DNA of 64,000 nt from Edaphobacter lichenicola. GTDB taxonomy: Bacteria; Acidobacteriota; Terriglobia; Terriglobales; Acidobacteriaceae. Where the stretch lies: the NCBI RefSeq assembly GCF_025264645.1, contig NZ_CP073696.1:5598240-5662239 (forward strand), written 5' to 3'. The notes under the pieces were generated by a model. That model searched no databases and was not told the origin of the DNA. It worked only from the letters and a program-made list of their open reading frames with translations. The translations under genes were made by a program, and so were the position numbers. The stretch's first letter is position 1. Every line of letters starts with the position of its first letter. Of this stretch, positions 9,393 through 17,725 are shown piece after piece.

Positions 9393-9671
9393 TTAAGCAG
9401 CTTTCTTCGTCGCAACAGCCTTCACACGAGCATTCAAACGGCTCTTGTACCGGCTTGCGGTGTTCTTATGCAGAACGCCCTTCTGCACGCTCTTATCGAG
9501 GATCGATGCCGTCTCGCGGTACTGGGTGGTTGCCGCGGCATGGTCGCCCTTGGCGATCGCCTCACGCAGTTGGCGCAGGGTTCCGCGCAGCTTGCTCTTG
9601 TTCGAGCGGTTTACCGCAGTCTTTGTTACGGTCTGACGTGCGCGCTTCAACGACGAAACATGATTTGCCAT
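9393..9671 (-). CDS. rpsT: 30S ribosomal protein S20
   Basis: A 92-residue, strongly basic ribosomal protein that binds 16S rRNA early in small-subunit assembly. It has the standard S20 start (MANHVSSLKRARQTVTKTAVNRSNKSKLRG) broken here only by length limits, the central heptad helix (LRQLREAIAKGDHAAA) and the C-terminal KGVLHKNTASRYKSRLNARV motif. Length fits the family (about 85-95). ATG at 9671 is preceded by an AGAGAG-type ribosome-binding site. It is monocistronic here and transcribed away from phoH, with a 480-base gap between them. Confidence 0.97.
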   Translation of the reverse strand: MANHVSSLKRARQTVTKTAVNRSNKSKLRGTLRQLREAIAKGDHAAATTQYRETASILDKSVQKGVLHKNTASRYKSRLNARVKAVATKKAA

Positions 9672-10154
9672 AAACTCTCTTCTCTCAACCCGTACATTTG
9701 TAGGGGAAAATGGGATGCAGACTCAAGGCCAGCCGACTCTGCTTTCCAGTCACAGCCTTGAGCGGCGATAAAGAAGCCTGCCGCACTCCCTGCAATATCT
9801 AAGTCTACGGAACTCCAGCCCTCCGGTCAACCATTTCCCGACTAAAATCACCTCCTCCAGCCCTTTCCCCAGCATCTAATCCACAGCGGATATGGTTTGC
9901 CCATCACCCACTCCCGGCGCCCATTCAAGATCAATTCATGATTTATCCCTTGACGTCGGCCAGCCCACGTTCTACTCTTCACCCATCTTCGACACTCGCT
10001 TGGCACTTCCAGCCAATCCGGTCGCAGTCAGAGGGCGCAGCCAATGCGCCACCAGCCAGTGCCCGCGCCATCCCCGCAAAACGCCATACAAATCTCCCAA
10101 GTCAACCGGCCCAATATTTAACCCAGCTCCCCCTGACGGAGGTCAGCACACTAC
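9672..10154. other. 483-base intergenic region between rpsT and phoH
   Basis: A divergent spacer that must contain the promoters of rpsT (leftward) and of the phoH operon (rightward). Two short plus-strand open frames (9892-10158, 9938-10192) run into phoH, but they are Pro/Ser/Arg-rich with no recognisable domain, and I judge them chance frames. A GGAGG at 10138-10142 is the phoH ribosome-binding site. Confidence 0.5.
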
Positions 10155-11192
10155 TTGATCAAAAAATCCCTGGAAATCACGCCTGGCATTGAGCCCCTGT
10201 ACGGGACCCACGACGAAAACCTCCGCCTCCTCGAGGACAAACTCAACGTCACGATCGATCTCCGCTCCGACGCCATTCACGTTACCGGCGATCCCGCCAG
10301 CGTGGCTCGCGTCGAACAACTCTTCCTCGACTTCGACTCTCTCCGTAAATCCGGCATCAACCTCCACAACGGCGAACTCCACGGCATGCTCAAGCTTCTC
10401 GTCGCCGACCCAGCCATCACCCTCAAATCCCTCGTCGACGCAGGCAAACAGCGCTCCGCAGGCGTCAAACGCATGGTTCAGCCCCGTTCACCCAACCAGC
10501 GCAAGTACGTCGAGGCCATCGAGCAGTCCGATATGACCTTCGGCCTCGGCCCCGCCGGCACCGGAAAAACCTACCTCGCCGTCGCCATGGCCGTCAGCGC
10601 CCTCATGGCCAAAAAAGTCAGCCGCATCATCCTGGTCCGTCCCGCAGTCGAAGCTGGCGAACGCCTCGGCTTCCTCCCCGGCTCCCTCCAGGAAAAAGTC
10701 GACCCCTACCTCCGCCCCCTCTACGACGCCCTCTACGATCTCCTCGACCCCATCAAGGTTGACAAGCTCCTCGAGTCCAACGTCATCGAAGTGGCGCCAC
10801 TCGCCTTCATGCGTGGCCGAACCCTCTCCGACGCCTTCATCATCATGGACGAAGCCCAGAACACCACCATGGAACAGATGAAGATGTTCGTCACCCGTCT
10901 TGGCAACAACTCCAAGGCCGTCATCACCGGCGACCTCACCCAGACCGATCTGCCCAACCCGAAGAAATCCGGCCTCCTCGAAGCTCTCCACGTCCTCGAC
11001 GGCGTCGAAGGCATTCGCTTCTGCCACTTCGAAGACGTTGACGTCGTCCGCCACCAACTCGTTCAGCGCATCGTCCGCGCCTACGACAGCTACGGCAAGG
11101 CCCAGCAGCAGCTTCCGCTCCCCATCGGCGAAGCCGCTCTGCCCGACCCGAACCTCGCCCCAACGGCCAAACCCATACCAAAACCCCAATAA
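10155..11192 (+). CDS. phoH: PhoH family ATPase
   Basis: A 345-residue PhoH-like P-loop NTPase. Members have an N-terminal KH-like region (here about residues 20-95) and a helicase-related ATPase core, and are linked to RNA metabolism; the exact role is unsettled. Walker A is GPAGTGKT (132-139). Walker B is FIIMDEAQN (about 228-236). The arginine-containing NPKKSGL segment, as in the family, is near 275. The start is a TTG codon: no ATG or GTG lies upstream in frame, and GGAGG sits 12 bases before it. It heads a four-gene operon (phoH, GH16, ybeY, CNNM/CBS); phoH-ybeY-corC is a conserved neighbourhood in many bacteria. Confidence 0.93.
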   Translation: MIKKSLEITPGIEPLYGTHDENLRLLEDKLNVTIDLRSDAIHVTGDPASVARVEQLFLDFDSLRKSGINLHNGELHGMLKLLVADPAITLKSLVDAGKQRSAGVKRMVQPRSPNQRKYVEAIEQSDMTFGLGPAGTGKTYLAVAMAVSALMAKKVSRIILVRPAVEAGERLGFLPGSLQEKVDPYLRPLYDALYDLLDPIKVDKLLESNVIEVAPLAFMRGRTLSDAFIIMDEAQNTTMEQMKMFVTRLGNNSKAVITGDLTQTDLPNPKKSGLLEALHVLDGVEGIRFCHFEDVDVVRHQLVQRIVRAYDSYGKAQQQLPLPIGEAALPDPNLAPTAKPIPKPQ

Positions 11193-11268
11193 ATTCAACC
11201 AATCTGCGATAATCAATCACAGGGGGCGAATCCAGCCCCCTGTTGATATTGAGCACCTGCTCTCTACC

Positions 11269-12177
11269 ATGATCACCACGGAACCCCCAAGTACTATCTC
11301 CAACCCCGCGCCCCGCCGGTATCTCTGGACGCGCAGCCTCACTCGCGCCTGCCTTGCAGTCCTTCTCGCAGCCGGCATCACCTGCAGCGCCCAGTCCCCG
11401 ACAACCTCGAGCCCCACCTGGCGGCTCACCTGGAGCGACGAGTTCAACGGTCCCAACGGCTCCTCCCCCGACCCCGCCAAGTGGAACTTCGTCATCAGCG
11501 GTAACGGCTTCGGCAACCACGAACTCGAGTCCTACACCAACCGTCCAGTCAACGCCCATCAGCAGGATGGTCACCTCATCATCACGGCCCTCAAGGAAAA
11601 CCACACCGGCCCCGACGGCATCTCCCAGCCTTACACCTCCGCCCGCATCCTCACCAAAGGCCACTTCTCCCAGCCCTACGGACGCTTTGAAGCCCGCATG
11701 CAGCTTCCCACCGGCAAAGGCATCTGGCCCGCCTTCTGGCTCCTCGGCAGCGATATCGACATCAACCCGTGGCCCAAATCCGGCGAGATCGACATCATGG
11801 AGAACATCGGCGATCCGTCAACCATCTACAGCACCCTCCATGGCCCCGGCTACAGCGCCGATCACGCGATCCCCGCAAAGTTCACCCTCCCGACCGGCGA
11901 ATCTGTTACCGACGGCTTCCATCTTTACTCTGTCGAGTGGGCGCCAAACGACATCAAGTTCTTCTTCGACGATCACCTCATCGCGCATCGCACCCCCGCC
12001 GATCTCCCCCCAGGCGGCCACTGGGCCTTCGACCATCCCTTCTTCATCCTTCTCAACCTGGCCGTAGGCGGCGGATGGCCCGGCAACCCCGACGCCACCA
12101 CCACCTTCCCCCAGCAGATGCTCGTAGACTACGTCCGCGTCTATCAACCAGCGAACAGCCCGAAGCCAATCCAATGA
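11269..12177 (+). CDS. secreted glycoside hydrolase family 16 (laminarinase-like beta-glucanase)
   Basis: A 302-residue GH16 enzyme that hydrolyses beta-1,3- or mixed beta-1,3/1,4-glucans outside the cytoplasm. A long basic N-terminal stretch leads into a hydrophobic signal (LARACLAVLL-like, about residues 24-41). The GH16 jelly-roll starts with LTWSDEFNG (about 53-61). The catalytic motif is GEIDIMENIG: Glu173 (nucleophile), Asp175 and Glu178 (acid/base). Other family phrases follow: GRFEARMQLPTGKGIWPAFWLLG and DYVRVYQ at the end. The frame is open far upstream into phoH, but the signal peptide fixes the start near ATG 11269. It begins 76 bases after phoH and its TGA overlaps the ybeY ATG (ATGA), so it is translationally coupled to ybeY, an odd place for a glucanase. 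Confidence 0.93.
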   Translation: MITTEPPSTISNPAPRRYLWTRSLTRACLAVLLAAGITCSAQSPTTSSPTWRLTWSDEFNGPNGSSPDPAKWNFVISGNGFGNHELESYTNRPVNAHQQDGHLIITALKENHTGPDGISQPYTSARILTKGHFSQPYGRFEARMQLPTGKGIWPAFWLLGSDIDINPWPKSGEIDIMENIGDPSTIYSTLHGPGYSADHAIPAKFTLPTGESVTDGFHLYSVEWAPNDIKFFFDDHLIAHRTPADLPPGGHWAFDHPFFILLNLAVGGGWPGNPDATTTFPQQMLVDYVRVYQPANSPKPIQ

Positions 12178-12821
12178 TCACCATCGAGCCAACCAAGTCG
12201 AACCTCGAAGAAAGCCTGTCTCGCTCCGGCCTGACCAGCTTTCTCAACCGGGCTCGTCTCGCCGTCGGCCTCCGGGGTGAAGTCGAAGTCTTGTTGTCAG
12301 ACGACTCAACCCTGCTTCGTCTCAACAAATCCTTCCGCGGCAAAAACAAGCCAACCGACGTTCTCAGCTTTCCCGGGCCGCCGCAGATCAAAGGCCAGCC
12401 CGCTCATGCCGGAGACCTCGCGATCTCGCTCGAAACCGCCGCACGCCAGGCTGACAGCTTCGGCCACCCACTGCGTGACGAGGTGCGAATCCTCCTCCTC
12501 CACGGTCTGCTTCACCTCTCCGGCCTCGATCACGAGACTGACAACGGGGAGATGGCCACTCGCGAAAGTCACCTGCGTCGCCAACTCCGTCTCCCCAACA
12601 CACTCATCGAGCGAACGTCAGCGCTCCCGCGAAAATCGCCGCCACGCGCAGTTAAAAAGAGCGCTCTACGCTTGAAAAAACCGTCCGCCAGTAAAGGAAC
12701 GTCATCTCGACCAAAGGCGGCGCTTTATGCTGCCGCAGTGGAGAGACCCCCGCATTCACCTCGAACCACCACAAAAGCGAAAAGCGCAAAAACAAAACAC
12801 AATTCAAGGCGGACAGCATGA
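12174..12821 (+). CDS. ybeY: rRNA maturation RNase YbeY
   Basis: Zinc-dependent endoribonuclease involved in 16S rRNA 3'-end maturation and 70S ribosome quality control. The hallmark HGLLHLSGLDH motif gives zinc ligands His110, His114 and His120. Upstream are the conserved NKSFRGKNKPTDVLSFP segment (51-67) and GDLAIS (80-85). The core ends at about residue 145. The remaining 70 residues are unusual: Lys/Arg/Ser/Pro-rich, with no predicted fold, making 215 residues against the usual 150-180. A much longer open frame runs back through the GH16 gene, but the ATG overlapping the GH16 stop is the natural start. The stop overlaps the next gene's ATG as ATGA, so both junctions are coupled. Confidence 0.94.
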   Translation: MITIEPTKSNLEESLSRSGLTSFLNRARLAVGLRGEVEVLLSDDSTLLRLNKSFRGKNKPTDVLSFPGPPQIKGQPAHAGDLAISLETAARQADSFGHPLRDEVRILLLHGLLHLSGLDHETDNGEMATRESHLRRQLRLPNTLIERTSALPRKSPPRAVKKSALRLKKPSASKGTSSRPKAALYAAAVERPPHSPRTTTKAKSAKTKHNSRRTA

Positions 12822-14287
12822 CTCCCGCCGTCGCCTACACCATCGTGCTCATCGTCCTGCTGGCTATCCTCGCCCTCGCGGCCTACGTCGACCGCATCTA
12901 CTCCGAGATGGGTAAATTCCTTGCCCGCGAGTATCAGGACAACATCGATTCCTGGGAGCGAGTCGTCGAACCGCGCCTTCGCCTCGGTCGCGAGTCCATT
13001 GCTCTCTCTGCCTCTGTCCTCCGCCAGCTCACCCTGGCCACGCTCGCCCTCCTCTCGGGCCTCCGTCTCTACACCCACACCAGCCTCGTCCCCACTCTTG
13101 CCCGTACTCCAACCACCGGCGAGGTCATTCGCGCCGCCTTCGAACTCATCCTCCTCATCCTCATCTTCGACCGTCTCATCCCTCAGCTCCTCTTCTCTCG
13201 CACACGCGGCCTCTGGATCAACCGCATCCGCCCCCTCCTGCAGGTGCTCTTCTACCTCATCCTGCCGGTCACCCTCCTCCTCGGCCTTTTACTCTCCATC
13301 GCCGCACTGGCCGAACCAGAAGACACCGAAGAAGAGGACCACCCCTCCGAAGCCATGGACGCTCTCCTCGAAGCCGGCGAAGAAGAGGGCATCCTCGAAG
13401 AGTCTGACCGCGAACTCGTGCGCTCAGCCGTCGAGTTCGGCGACAAGATCGTCCTCGAGGTCATGACCCCACGCCCCGAGATCTTCAGCATTCCCGGCAC
13501 CCTCAACCTCCAGGAGTTCACCGCCGTCATCAACGAGCACGCCTTCTCCCGCGTCCCCGTCTACTCCGGCTCGCTCGACCACGTCACCGGCATCGCCTTC
13601 GCGCGCGACCTCCTCAAAGTTCTCGACGCCGAGGCCACCGTCCTCACCGTCGCTCAGATCCAGCGCCCCGCCGCCTTCGTCCCTGAGACAAAAAAAGTAG
13701 CCGAGCTCCTCCGCGAGATGCAGCGTGAAAAGCAGCACATGCGTATCGTCATCGACGAGTACGGGAGCGTCGCTGGTCTCGTCACCATTGAAGATCTCCT
13801 CGAAGCCATCGTCGGCAACATCGCCGATGAGCACGACGAACCTGAAGCCGACGACGAACCCATCCGCGAACCCAACGGCGCCTACGTCGTCTCCGGCTCC
13901 TTCGAACTCTCCCGGCTCCGCGATCTCTTCGCCGACCAGTTCGAGCCAAACCACCGCGGAACTCGCCCCGCTGAAGACGGCGAATTCCATGACCCTGAAG
14001 ACGAAGAGTCCGAATCAGTCGAGGCAAACTACGACCGCGCCGAAGGCCGTCAGGAAGGCTTCGAACTCGTCGACGCTCGCGACACCCGCGACGATCCCAC
14101 CGCCCTTCGCCTGCCCGAACACTACGAATCCACCACCCTCGGTGGCCTCGTCTCCGAGATCGCCGGTCACATCCCCCTCCCCGGCGAAGTAGTCGAAGAG
14201 GACGGCCTACGCCTCGAAGTCCTGGCCAGCACCGACCGCCGCATCGACCGCATCCGCGTCAGCCTAACCCACCCCGCCGCCGCCTGA
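12818..14287 (+). CDS. hemolysin-family CNNM/CBS domain protein (CorC/TlyC-like)
   Basis: A 489-residue membrane protein of the HlyC/CorC (UPF0053) family, related to the CNNM/CorC magnesium exporters. It has three to four transmembrane segments in a DUF21-like region (about residues 3-23, 66-86, 105-125, 143-166) and an acidic linker. A CBS pair follows (about 205-330), with the family phrases VMTPRPEIFSIP and VIDEYGSVAGLVTIEDLLEAIVG. The C-terminal CorC_HlyC domain (about 355-485) is split by an acidic insert near 395-425 (EDGEFHDPEDEESES). Its ATG overlaps the ybeY stop. The phoH-ybeY-CNNM order is widespread and suggests co-expression, though the functional link is not established. Confidence 0.93.
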   Translation: MTPAVAYTIVLIVLLAILALAAYVDRIYSEMGKFLAREYQDNIDSWERVVEPRLRLGRESIALSASVLRQLTLATLALLSGLRLYTHTSLVPTLARTPTTGEVIRAAFELILLILIFDRLIPQLLFSRTRGLWINRIRPLLQVLFYLILPVTLLLGLLLSIAALAEPEDTEEEDHPSEAMDALLEAGEEEGILEESDRELVRSAVEFGDKIVLEVMTPRPEIFSIPGTLNLQEFTAVINEHAFSRVPVYSGSLDHVTGIAFARDLLKVLDAEATVLTVAQIQRPAAFVPETKKVAELLREMQREKQHMRIVIDEYGSVAGLVTIEDLLEAIVGNIADEHDEPEADDEPIREPNGAYVVSGSFELSRLRDLFADQFEPNHRGTRPAEDGEFHDPEDEESESVEANYDRAEGRQEGFELVDARDTRDDPTALRLPEHYESTTLGGLVSEIAGHIPLPGEVVEEDGLRLEVLASTDRRIDRIRVSLTHPAAA

Positions 14288-14384
14288 CACCGTCGCCACT
14301 CCAAAGTCGCGTGTTGTTGCTGTTGCAGAGTGGCCAGCAATGAGCAAGACAATGGAATTCCGGCATCGGAAACAGAAAAGCCAA

Positions 14385-14720
14385 CTACTCGAAATGGCGA
14401 GCCAGACCCAACCATTTGTCCTGAGCAATAAAGACCAATAAGACGCCACCGCCGAGCGAACATAATATTGACCCTAAGAACGATATCGGAATCTGCAGTA
14501 GGTTTCGATAAGCCCAAAGGCCGCGCAGTATCAACCAGACAATCGGAATTTGAAACAGCCAGAAACTAAACCAAAGGGCATTTGCCGCTGTGCTCATCCG
14601 CATGGCCTGTTCGTGCGTCAACGGGCTGTCGAGGACCAAGGCAGTAGACGCCATAGAGAGCGCTGCTAGTCCTGACGCGGTAAGCACCAATACCAGAAGT
14701 ACGATCCGTGTCCGTGTCAT
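14385..14720 (-). CDS. small hypothetical membrane protein
   Basis: A 111-residue protein with three hydrophobic segments: about residues 6-27, 46-66 and 77-100 (the last containing PISFLGSILCSLGGGVLLVFIAQ). I do not recognise a family. Start is ATG at 14720, with a GTG one codon upstream; neither has a clear Shine-Dalgarno sequence. It converges with the CNNM/CBS gene, about 100 bases away, and its upstream side is a repeat-rich gap. The 14288-14384 spacer contains a short GTTGTTGCTGTTGC run like the larger repeat at 14761. Likely a real but lineage-specific inner-membrane protein. Confidence 0.55.
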   Translation of the reverse strand: MTRTRIVLLVLVLTASGLAALSMASTALVLDSPLTHEQAMRMSTAANALWFSFWLFQIPIVWLILRGLWAYRNLLQIPISFLGSILCSLGGGVLLVFIAQDKWLGLARHFE

Positions 14721-14760
14721 CACGTCGTTGATGGTAATCCCAAAAACATCAGAATGACAC

Positions 14761-14808
14761 TGTCGTTGTCGTTGTCGTTGCTGTTGCTGTTGTCGTTGCT
14801 GTTGCTGT
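14761..14808 (+). repeat. eight-copy hexamer array (TGTCGT/TGCTGT)
   Basis: Exactly eight tandem hexamers of the form TGYYGT: three TGTCGT, two TGCTGT, one TGTCGT, two TGCTGT. It lies in the gap upstream of the small membrane-protein gene. The mixed units argue against a simple recent slippage and suggest an older array with exchange between two unit types. Short related runs occur at 14310 and (as CAGCAA/CAGCAG) near 49704. Confidence 0.85.
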
Positions 14809-14824
14809 TGTCTGCCTTTTGGTT

Positions 14825-14854
14825 GTCATTCCGCAGCGCAGCGGAGGAATCTGC
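14825..14854 (+). repeat. interspersed GTCATTC...GGAATC repeat, copy 2
   Basis: GTCATTCCGCAGCGCAGCGG and the following AGGAATCTGC make a palindromic element related to the copy at 9141-9170. The inner CCGC-AGCGCA-GCGG can form a small hairpin. It sits 17 bases after the hexamer array; the two elements appear together in Terriglobia intergenic DNA in my recollection. Confidence 0.55.
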
Positions 14855-15183
14855 TTCCAAACGACAAGCCATAGGCGGAAGAAACCCTTGACTCCTCGTC
14901 CCTGCCGAAAATCTGTCAACCCCCAAAACCCGTAAGCTGCACAAAATGAACCACATCCACGTGGCGTATGAGTTACTACCAACCCGCTATAATTAAATCA
15001 GCCTCAAAAAACATTCGAAGAAAGCTCAACCGGTATGGATCTCGAACGCTAAACCTTTTGTTTGGAGATATTTAGCTGTAAACCTTTTAGAATGACATTT
15101 TTGCGAGACTTGCTTTTCGTAAAGTGTTGATATAAATAATCTTACGAATAGGGATGGGGGGGGGGGTACCTCCCAGAAAGACC

Positions 15184-15210
15184 AAAGGCCCGGATCCTAT
15201 CCGGGCCTTT
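15184..15210 (-). terminator. terminator hairpin downstream of mreB
   Basis: Perfect 12-bp stem AAAGGCCCGGAT / ATCCGGGCCTTT with a three-base loop, 27 bases past the mreB stop codon. On the minus strand it ends in TTT and then GGTCTTTC, so the U-tract is modest. Strong enough to call as the mreB transcript end. Confidence 0.85.
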
Positions 15211-15236
15211 CCAACAGGAGTCGCAGCTAAAACCAA

Positions 15237-16301
15237 TCAGTCGATGGAGATCTTACGAAGCAGCTTGAAGTCTGAGAGCATCTTCCCGGTCCCAAGCACC
15301 ACCGACGCCAGCGGATCATCCGCAATCGAGACCGGCAGGCCCGTCTCCTCGCGAATCCGCTTGTCGAGATTCTTGATCAGCGCCCCGCCGCCGGTCAGCA
15401 CGATGCCGCGGTCGGAGATGTCAGCCGAAAGCTCCGGCGGAGTTCGCTCGAGCGCAACGCGAATCGCATTGATGATGGTCGCAATGCACTCCGAGAGCGC
15501 TTCGCGAATCTCGGAGTCTTCAATGGTGATGGTCTTCGGCACGCCCTCGATCAGGTTACGTCCCTTGACCTCCATCGAAATCGGCTTGTCCAGGGGATAC
15601 GCAGAGCCAAGCACGATCTTGATCTGCTCCGCGGTCCGCTCGCCGATCAGGAGGTTGTACTTGCGCTTCAGGTACGTCATCACGGCCTCGTCCATCTGGT
15701 TCCCGGCCACTCGCACCGAACGCGAGTAGACGATGCCGGCAAGCGAGATCACCGCAATATCGGTCGTTCCACCGCCGATATCGACAACCATGTTTCCTCC
15801 TGGCTCGGTGATCGGCAAACCCGCGCCAATCGCGGCAACCATCGCCTGTTCGACCAGGTGAACCTCAGACGCCTTGGCCCGGTAAGCCGAGTCCATAACC
15901 GCGCGCTTCTCCACCTGAGTAATCTCGGAGGGAACGCCGATCACAATTCGTGGATGAACCATCATCTTCCGGTTATGCGCCTTCTGGATGAAGTAGTTCA
16001 GCATCTTCTCCGTGTGCCGGAAGTCGGCGATCACGCCGTCCTTCATCGGTTTGATGGCGACAATGTTGCCCGGCGTGCGGCCAAGCATCTCCTTGGCCTC
16101 CTTGCCCACGGCCTCCACCTCGTTGGTGATCTTGTTCACCGCGATGATCGATGGCTCGTTGACGATGATGCCCTTGCCGTGCGCGAAGACGAGCGTATTC
16201 GCCGTACCCAGGTCAATGGCCAGGTCGCTGGAGAAAAGGCTGAAGAGAGACCGCATGTTGTGAATGCGGGAGTAACGCATCTGAAAGCTGTTCGAAGACA
16301 T
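15237..16301 (-). CDS. mreB: rod shape-determining protein MreB
   Basis: Bacterial actin homologue that forms membrane-bound filaments and guides the elongation machinery for peptidoglycan synthesis. The actin-fold nucleotide-binding motifs are visible: phosphate-1 DLAIDLGTANTLVF near the N-terminus, phosphate-2 VVDIGGGTTDIAVISL, and the adenosine motif GIVLTGGGALIKNLD. Length is 354 residues from ATG 16301. The family usually begins about eight residues before SSDLAIDLG, so ATG 16256 (339 residues) is an equally good start by homology. A TTG at 16355 is unlikely. It is monocistronic and lies 10 kb from mreCD-mrdA-rodA, which is on the opposite strand, so the usual mreBCD operon is split here. 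Confidence 0.95.
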   Translation of the reverse strand: MSSNSFQMRYSRIHNMRSLFSLFSSDLAIDLGTANTLVFAHGKGIIVNEPSIIAVNKITNEVEAVGKEAKEMLGRTPGNIVAIKPMKDGVIADFRHTEKMLNYFIQKAHNRKMMVHPRIVIGVPSEITQVEKRAVMDSAYRAKASEVHLVEQAMVAAIGAGLPITEPGGNMVVDIGGGTTDIAVISLAGIVYSRSVRVAGNQMDEAVMTYLKRKYNLLIGERTAEQIKIVLGSAYPLDKPISMEVKGRNLIEGVPKTITIEDSEIREALSECIATIINAIRVALERTPPELSADISDRGIVLTGGGALIKNLDKRIREETGLPVSIADDPLASVVLGTGKMLSDFKLLRKISID

Positions 16302-16375
16302 AGATGTTGGATCGTTTCCTGAAAAGAGACTCACATTAGTGTATCGCTTTAGCAAGTGCTATTTCAGGCCATCAT

Positions 16376-17725
16376 CTAACCAGTAAGCATGTCCCTTTCG
16401 TTGTAGTCCCATTCCGGCGCGCACAGCACGCGACAGCAGAACAGGACCGAAGGATAGATCAGGACGCTGACATGCCGCGTATAAGCAAACCCCGCCAGAT
16501 AGGGAAGCGTACAAGCGACGACCAGTGCAAGATACGTCCCCGCCGCCACACGTAACGACCGGTCTCCGCCGCTCCCGCGACGAAACACCAGGTAAAGCGC
16601 AGTTCCAATCGCAGTCCAGAACACCAGCCGAAAGGTCACCATGCCCGCATCCTCAATCACTCTTCGAATGCCGTGGCTTGCAGTAGACCCATACTTCTCC
16701 ACGGAAAAAAAGAGGATCTTTCCTTTACGCAGATCGCCCTCGAAGGTCTCTCGCGGATGACTGATCAAATACTCCACCGCCGCTCGCCGATGATAGTCGT
16801 TGAAGCTCCACTCGTCGCTGAAGTAGAGACCTCGATTCAGCTCAAAGTCGTACCAGTCCAGCGAATCGCCATGCCGCGGCGGATAGTTCCGCAGAAACCC
16901 GGCATTGTTGCCCTTATGCAGATTGATCCCATCGAGACTCGTGCCCACACTGTACCGGCCGCTCGCATGGTGCTGATGCATCGCCCATCCAATCGGCGCT
17001 GCAGCCACCAAAAGCCCTACCGCCCACCGAAGTCTCACCCGTCGCTCCATCACAAGGAAGGCCGCCAGCAGCACGATGACCGCCAATAACATCCCGCTCT
17101 TCGAGAGGTAGAGCCCAACCAAAGCAGCCGCAAACAAAACAGCACGACCCCAACCTCGCCGCGAATCTAACTCTCGTCTATCAAAAAATACGATCGCCAC
17201 CGCTAGCGCGAGAAAGCTGTACGAACTTCCCTCATCGACCAGCAGATTGCTCACATCAGCAAGAAATGCCGTGATGCCAAATGGGGCCAGAAGAAGCAAT
17301 ACAATCAGAATTCTGCGCCCCTTGGAGCGTGGTAGAAAACACCACACAAGATAGATCGTGAACTCGACCGGCATCAGCAGCAAGACGGTTTTGAAGCACG
17401 CCACCCAAAGATAGTGGTCACCGAGTAACCGTACGCCAACCGCGACTATCACCGCGGTTATTGGCATTCGCGCCGCATGAAAGCAGATCGGATTGCCGCG
17501 CGTGCCCATCTCCTCCGTGCACGCGGTGATCCCTCCACCGGTGAGAAGACTTCGGGCAGTGGGCCCGACCATGTTCGTCATGGAAAAAAGCGAACGGTCC
17601 GCCTTCGTATGATCGAGTACCCATACTGCAGCAAGTGACATAAGCGCGGGAGCGATCCACAGCAACCATAGCAAGCGAGTATCTCGCGCGGTCGTCTCCG
17701 GTCTGGCTAAGGCAATCTGTGGCAT
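16376..17725 (-). CDS. polytopic membrane protein, possibly GT-C glycosyltransferase-like
   Basis: A 449-residue protein with about ten to twelve hydrophobic segments and one larger hydrophilic loop (about residues 255-335) containing HKGNNAGFLRNYPPRHGDSLDWYDFELN. That loop and the spacing of the helices recall GT-C enzymes (dolichyl-phosphate mannosyltransferase/ArnT class), which transfer sugars from lipid carriers on the periplasmic side. A luminal Asp motif typical of that class is not clearly seen, so this is an inference. Start ATG at 17725. It lies 74 bases upstream of mreB on the same strand (its stop is at 16376, before the mreB start at 16301). It is divergent from ald. Confidence 0.7.
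   Translation of the reverse strand: MPQIALARPETTARDTRLLWLLWIAPALMSLAAVWVLDHTKADRSLFSMTNMVGPTARSLLTGGGITACTEEMGTRGNPICFHAARMPITAVIVAVGVRLLGDHYLWVACFKTVLLLMPVEFTIYLVWCFLPRSKGRRILIVLLLLAPFGITAFLADVSNLLVDEGSSYSFLALAVAIVFFDRRELDSRRGWGRAVLFAAALVGLYLSKSGMLLAVIVLLAAFLVMERRVRLRWAVGLLVAAAPIGWAMHQHHASGRYSVGTSLDGINLHKGNNAGFLRNYPPRHGDSLDWYDFELNRGLYFSDEWSFNDYHRRAAVEYLISHPRETFEGDLRKGKILFFSVEKYGSTASHGIRRVIEDAGMVTFRLVFWTAIGTALYLVFRRGSGGDRSLRVAAGTYLALVVACTLPYLAGFAYTRHVSVLIYPSVLFCCRVLCAPEWDYNERDMLTG

Larger units (their letters stand above)
14721..15236. other. 516-base repeat-rich intergenic region
   Basis: Between the small membrane gene and mreB, both leftward. It contains the hexamer array, a GTCATTC repeat, an AT-rich stretch (about 14980-15150), a run of eleven G at 15156-15166 preceded by GGGAT, and the mreB terminator. 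No convincing coding frame. Confidence 0.7.

Noticed and set aside
9892..10192. Two short plus-strand frames upstream of phoH
   Set aside because: Pro/Ser/Arg-rich composition, no domain, both overlap phoH at the end; likely chance frames in GC-rich DNA.
10900..11268. Upstream extension of the GH16 open frame into phoH
   Set aside because: The frame is a shadow of phoH; the signal peptide and GH16 domain begin at ATG 11269.
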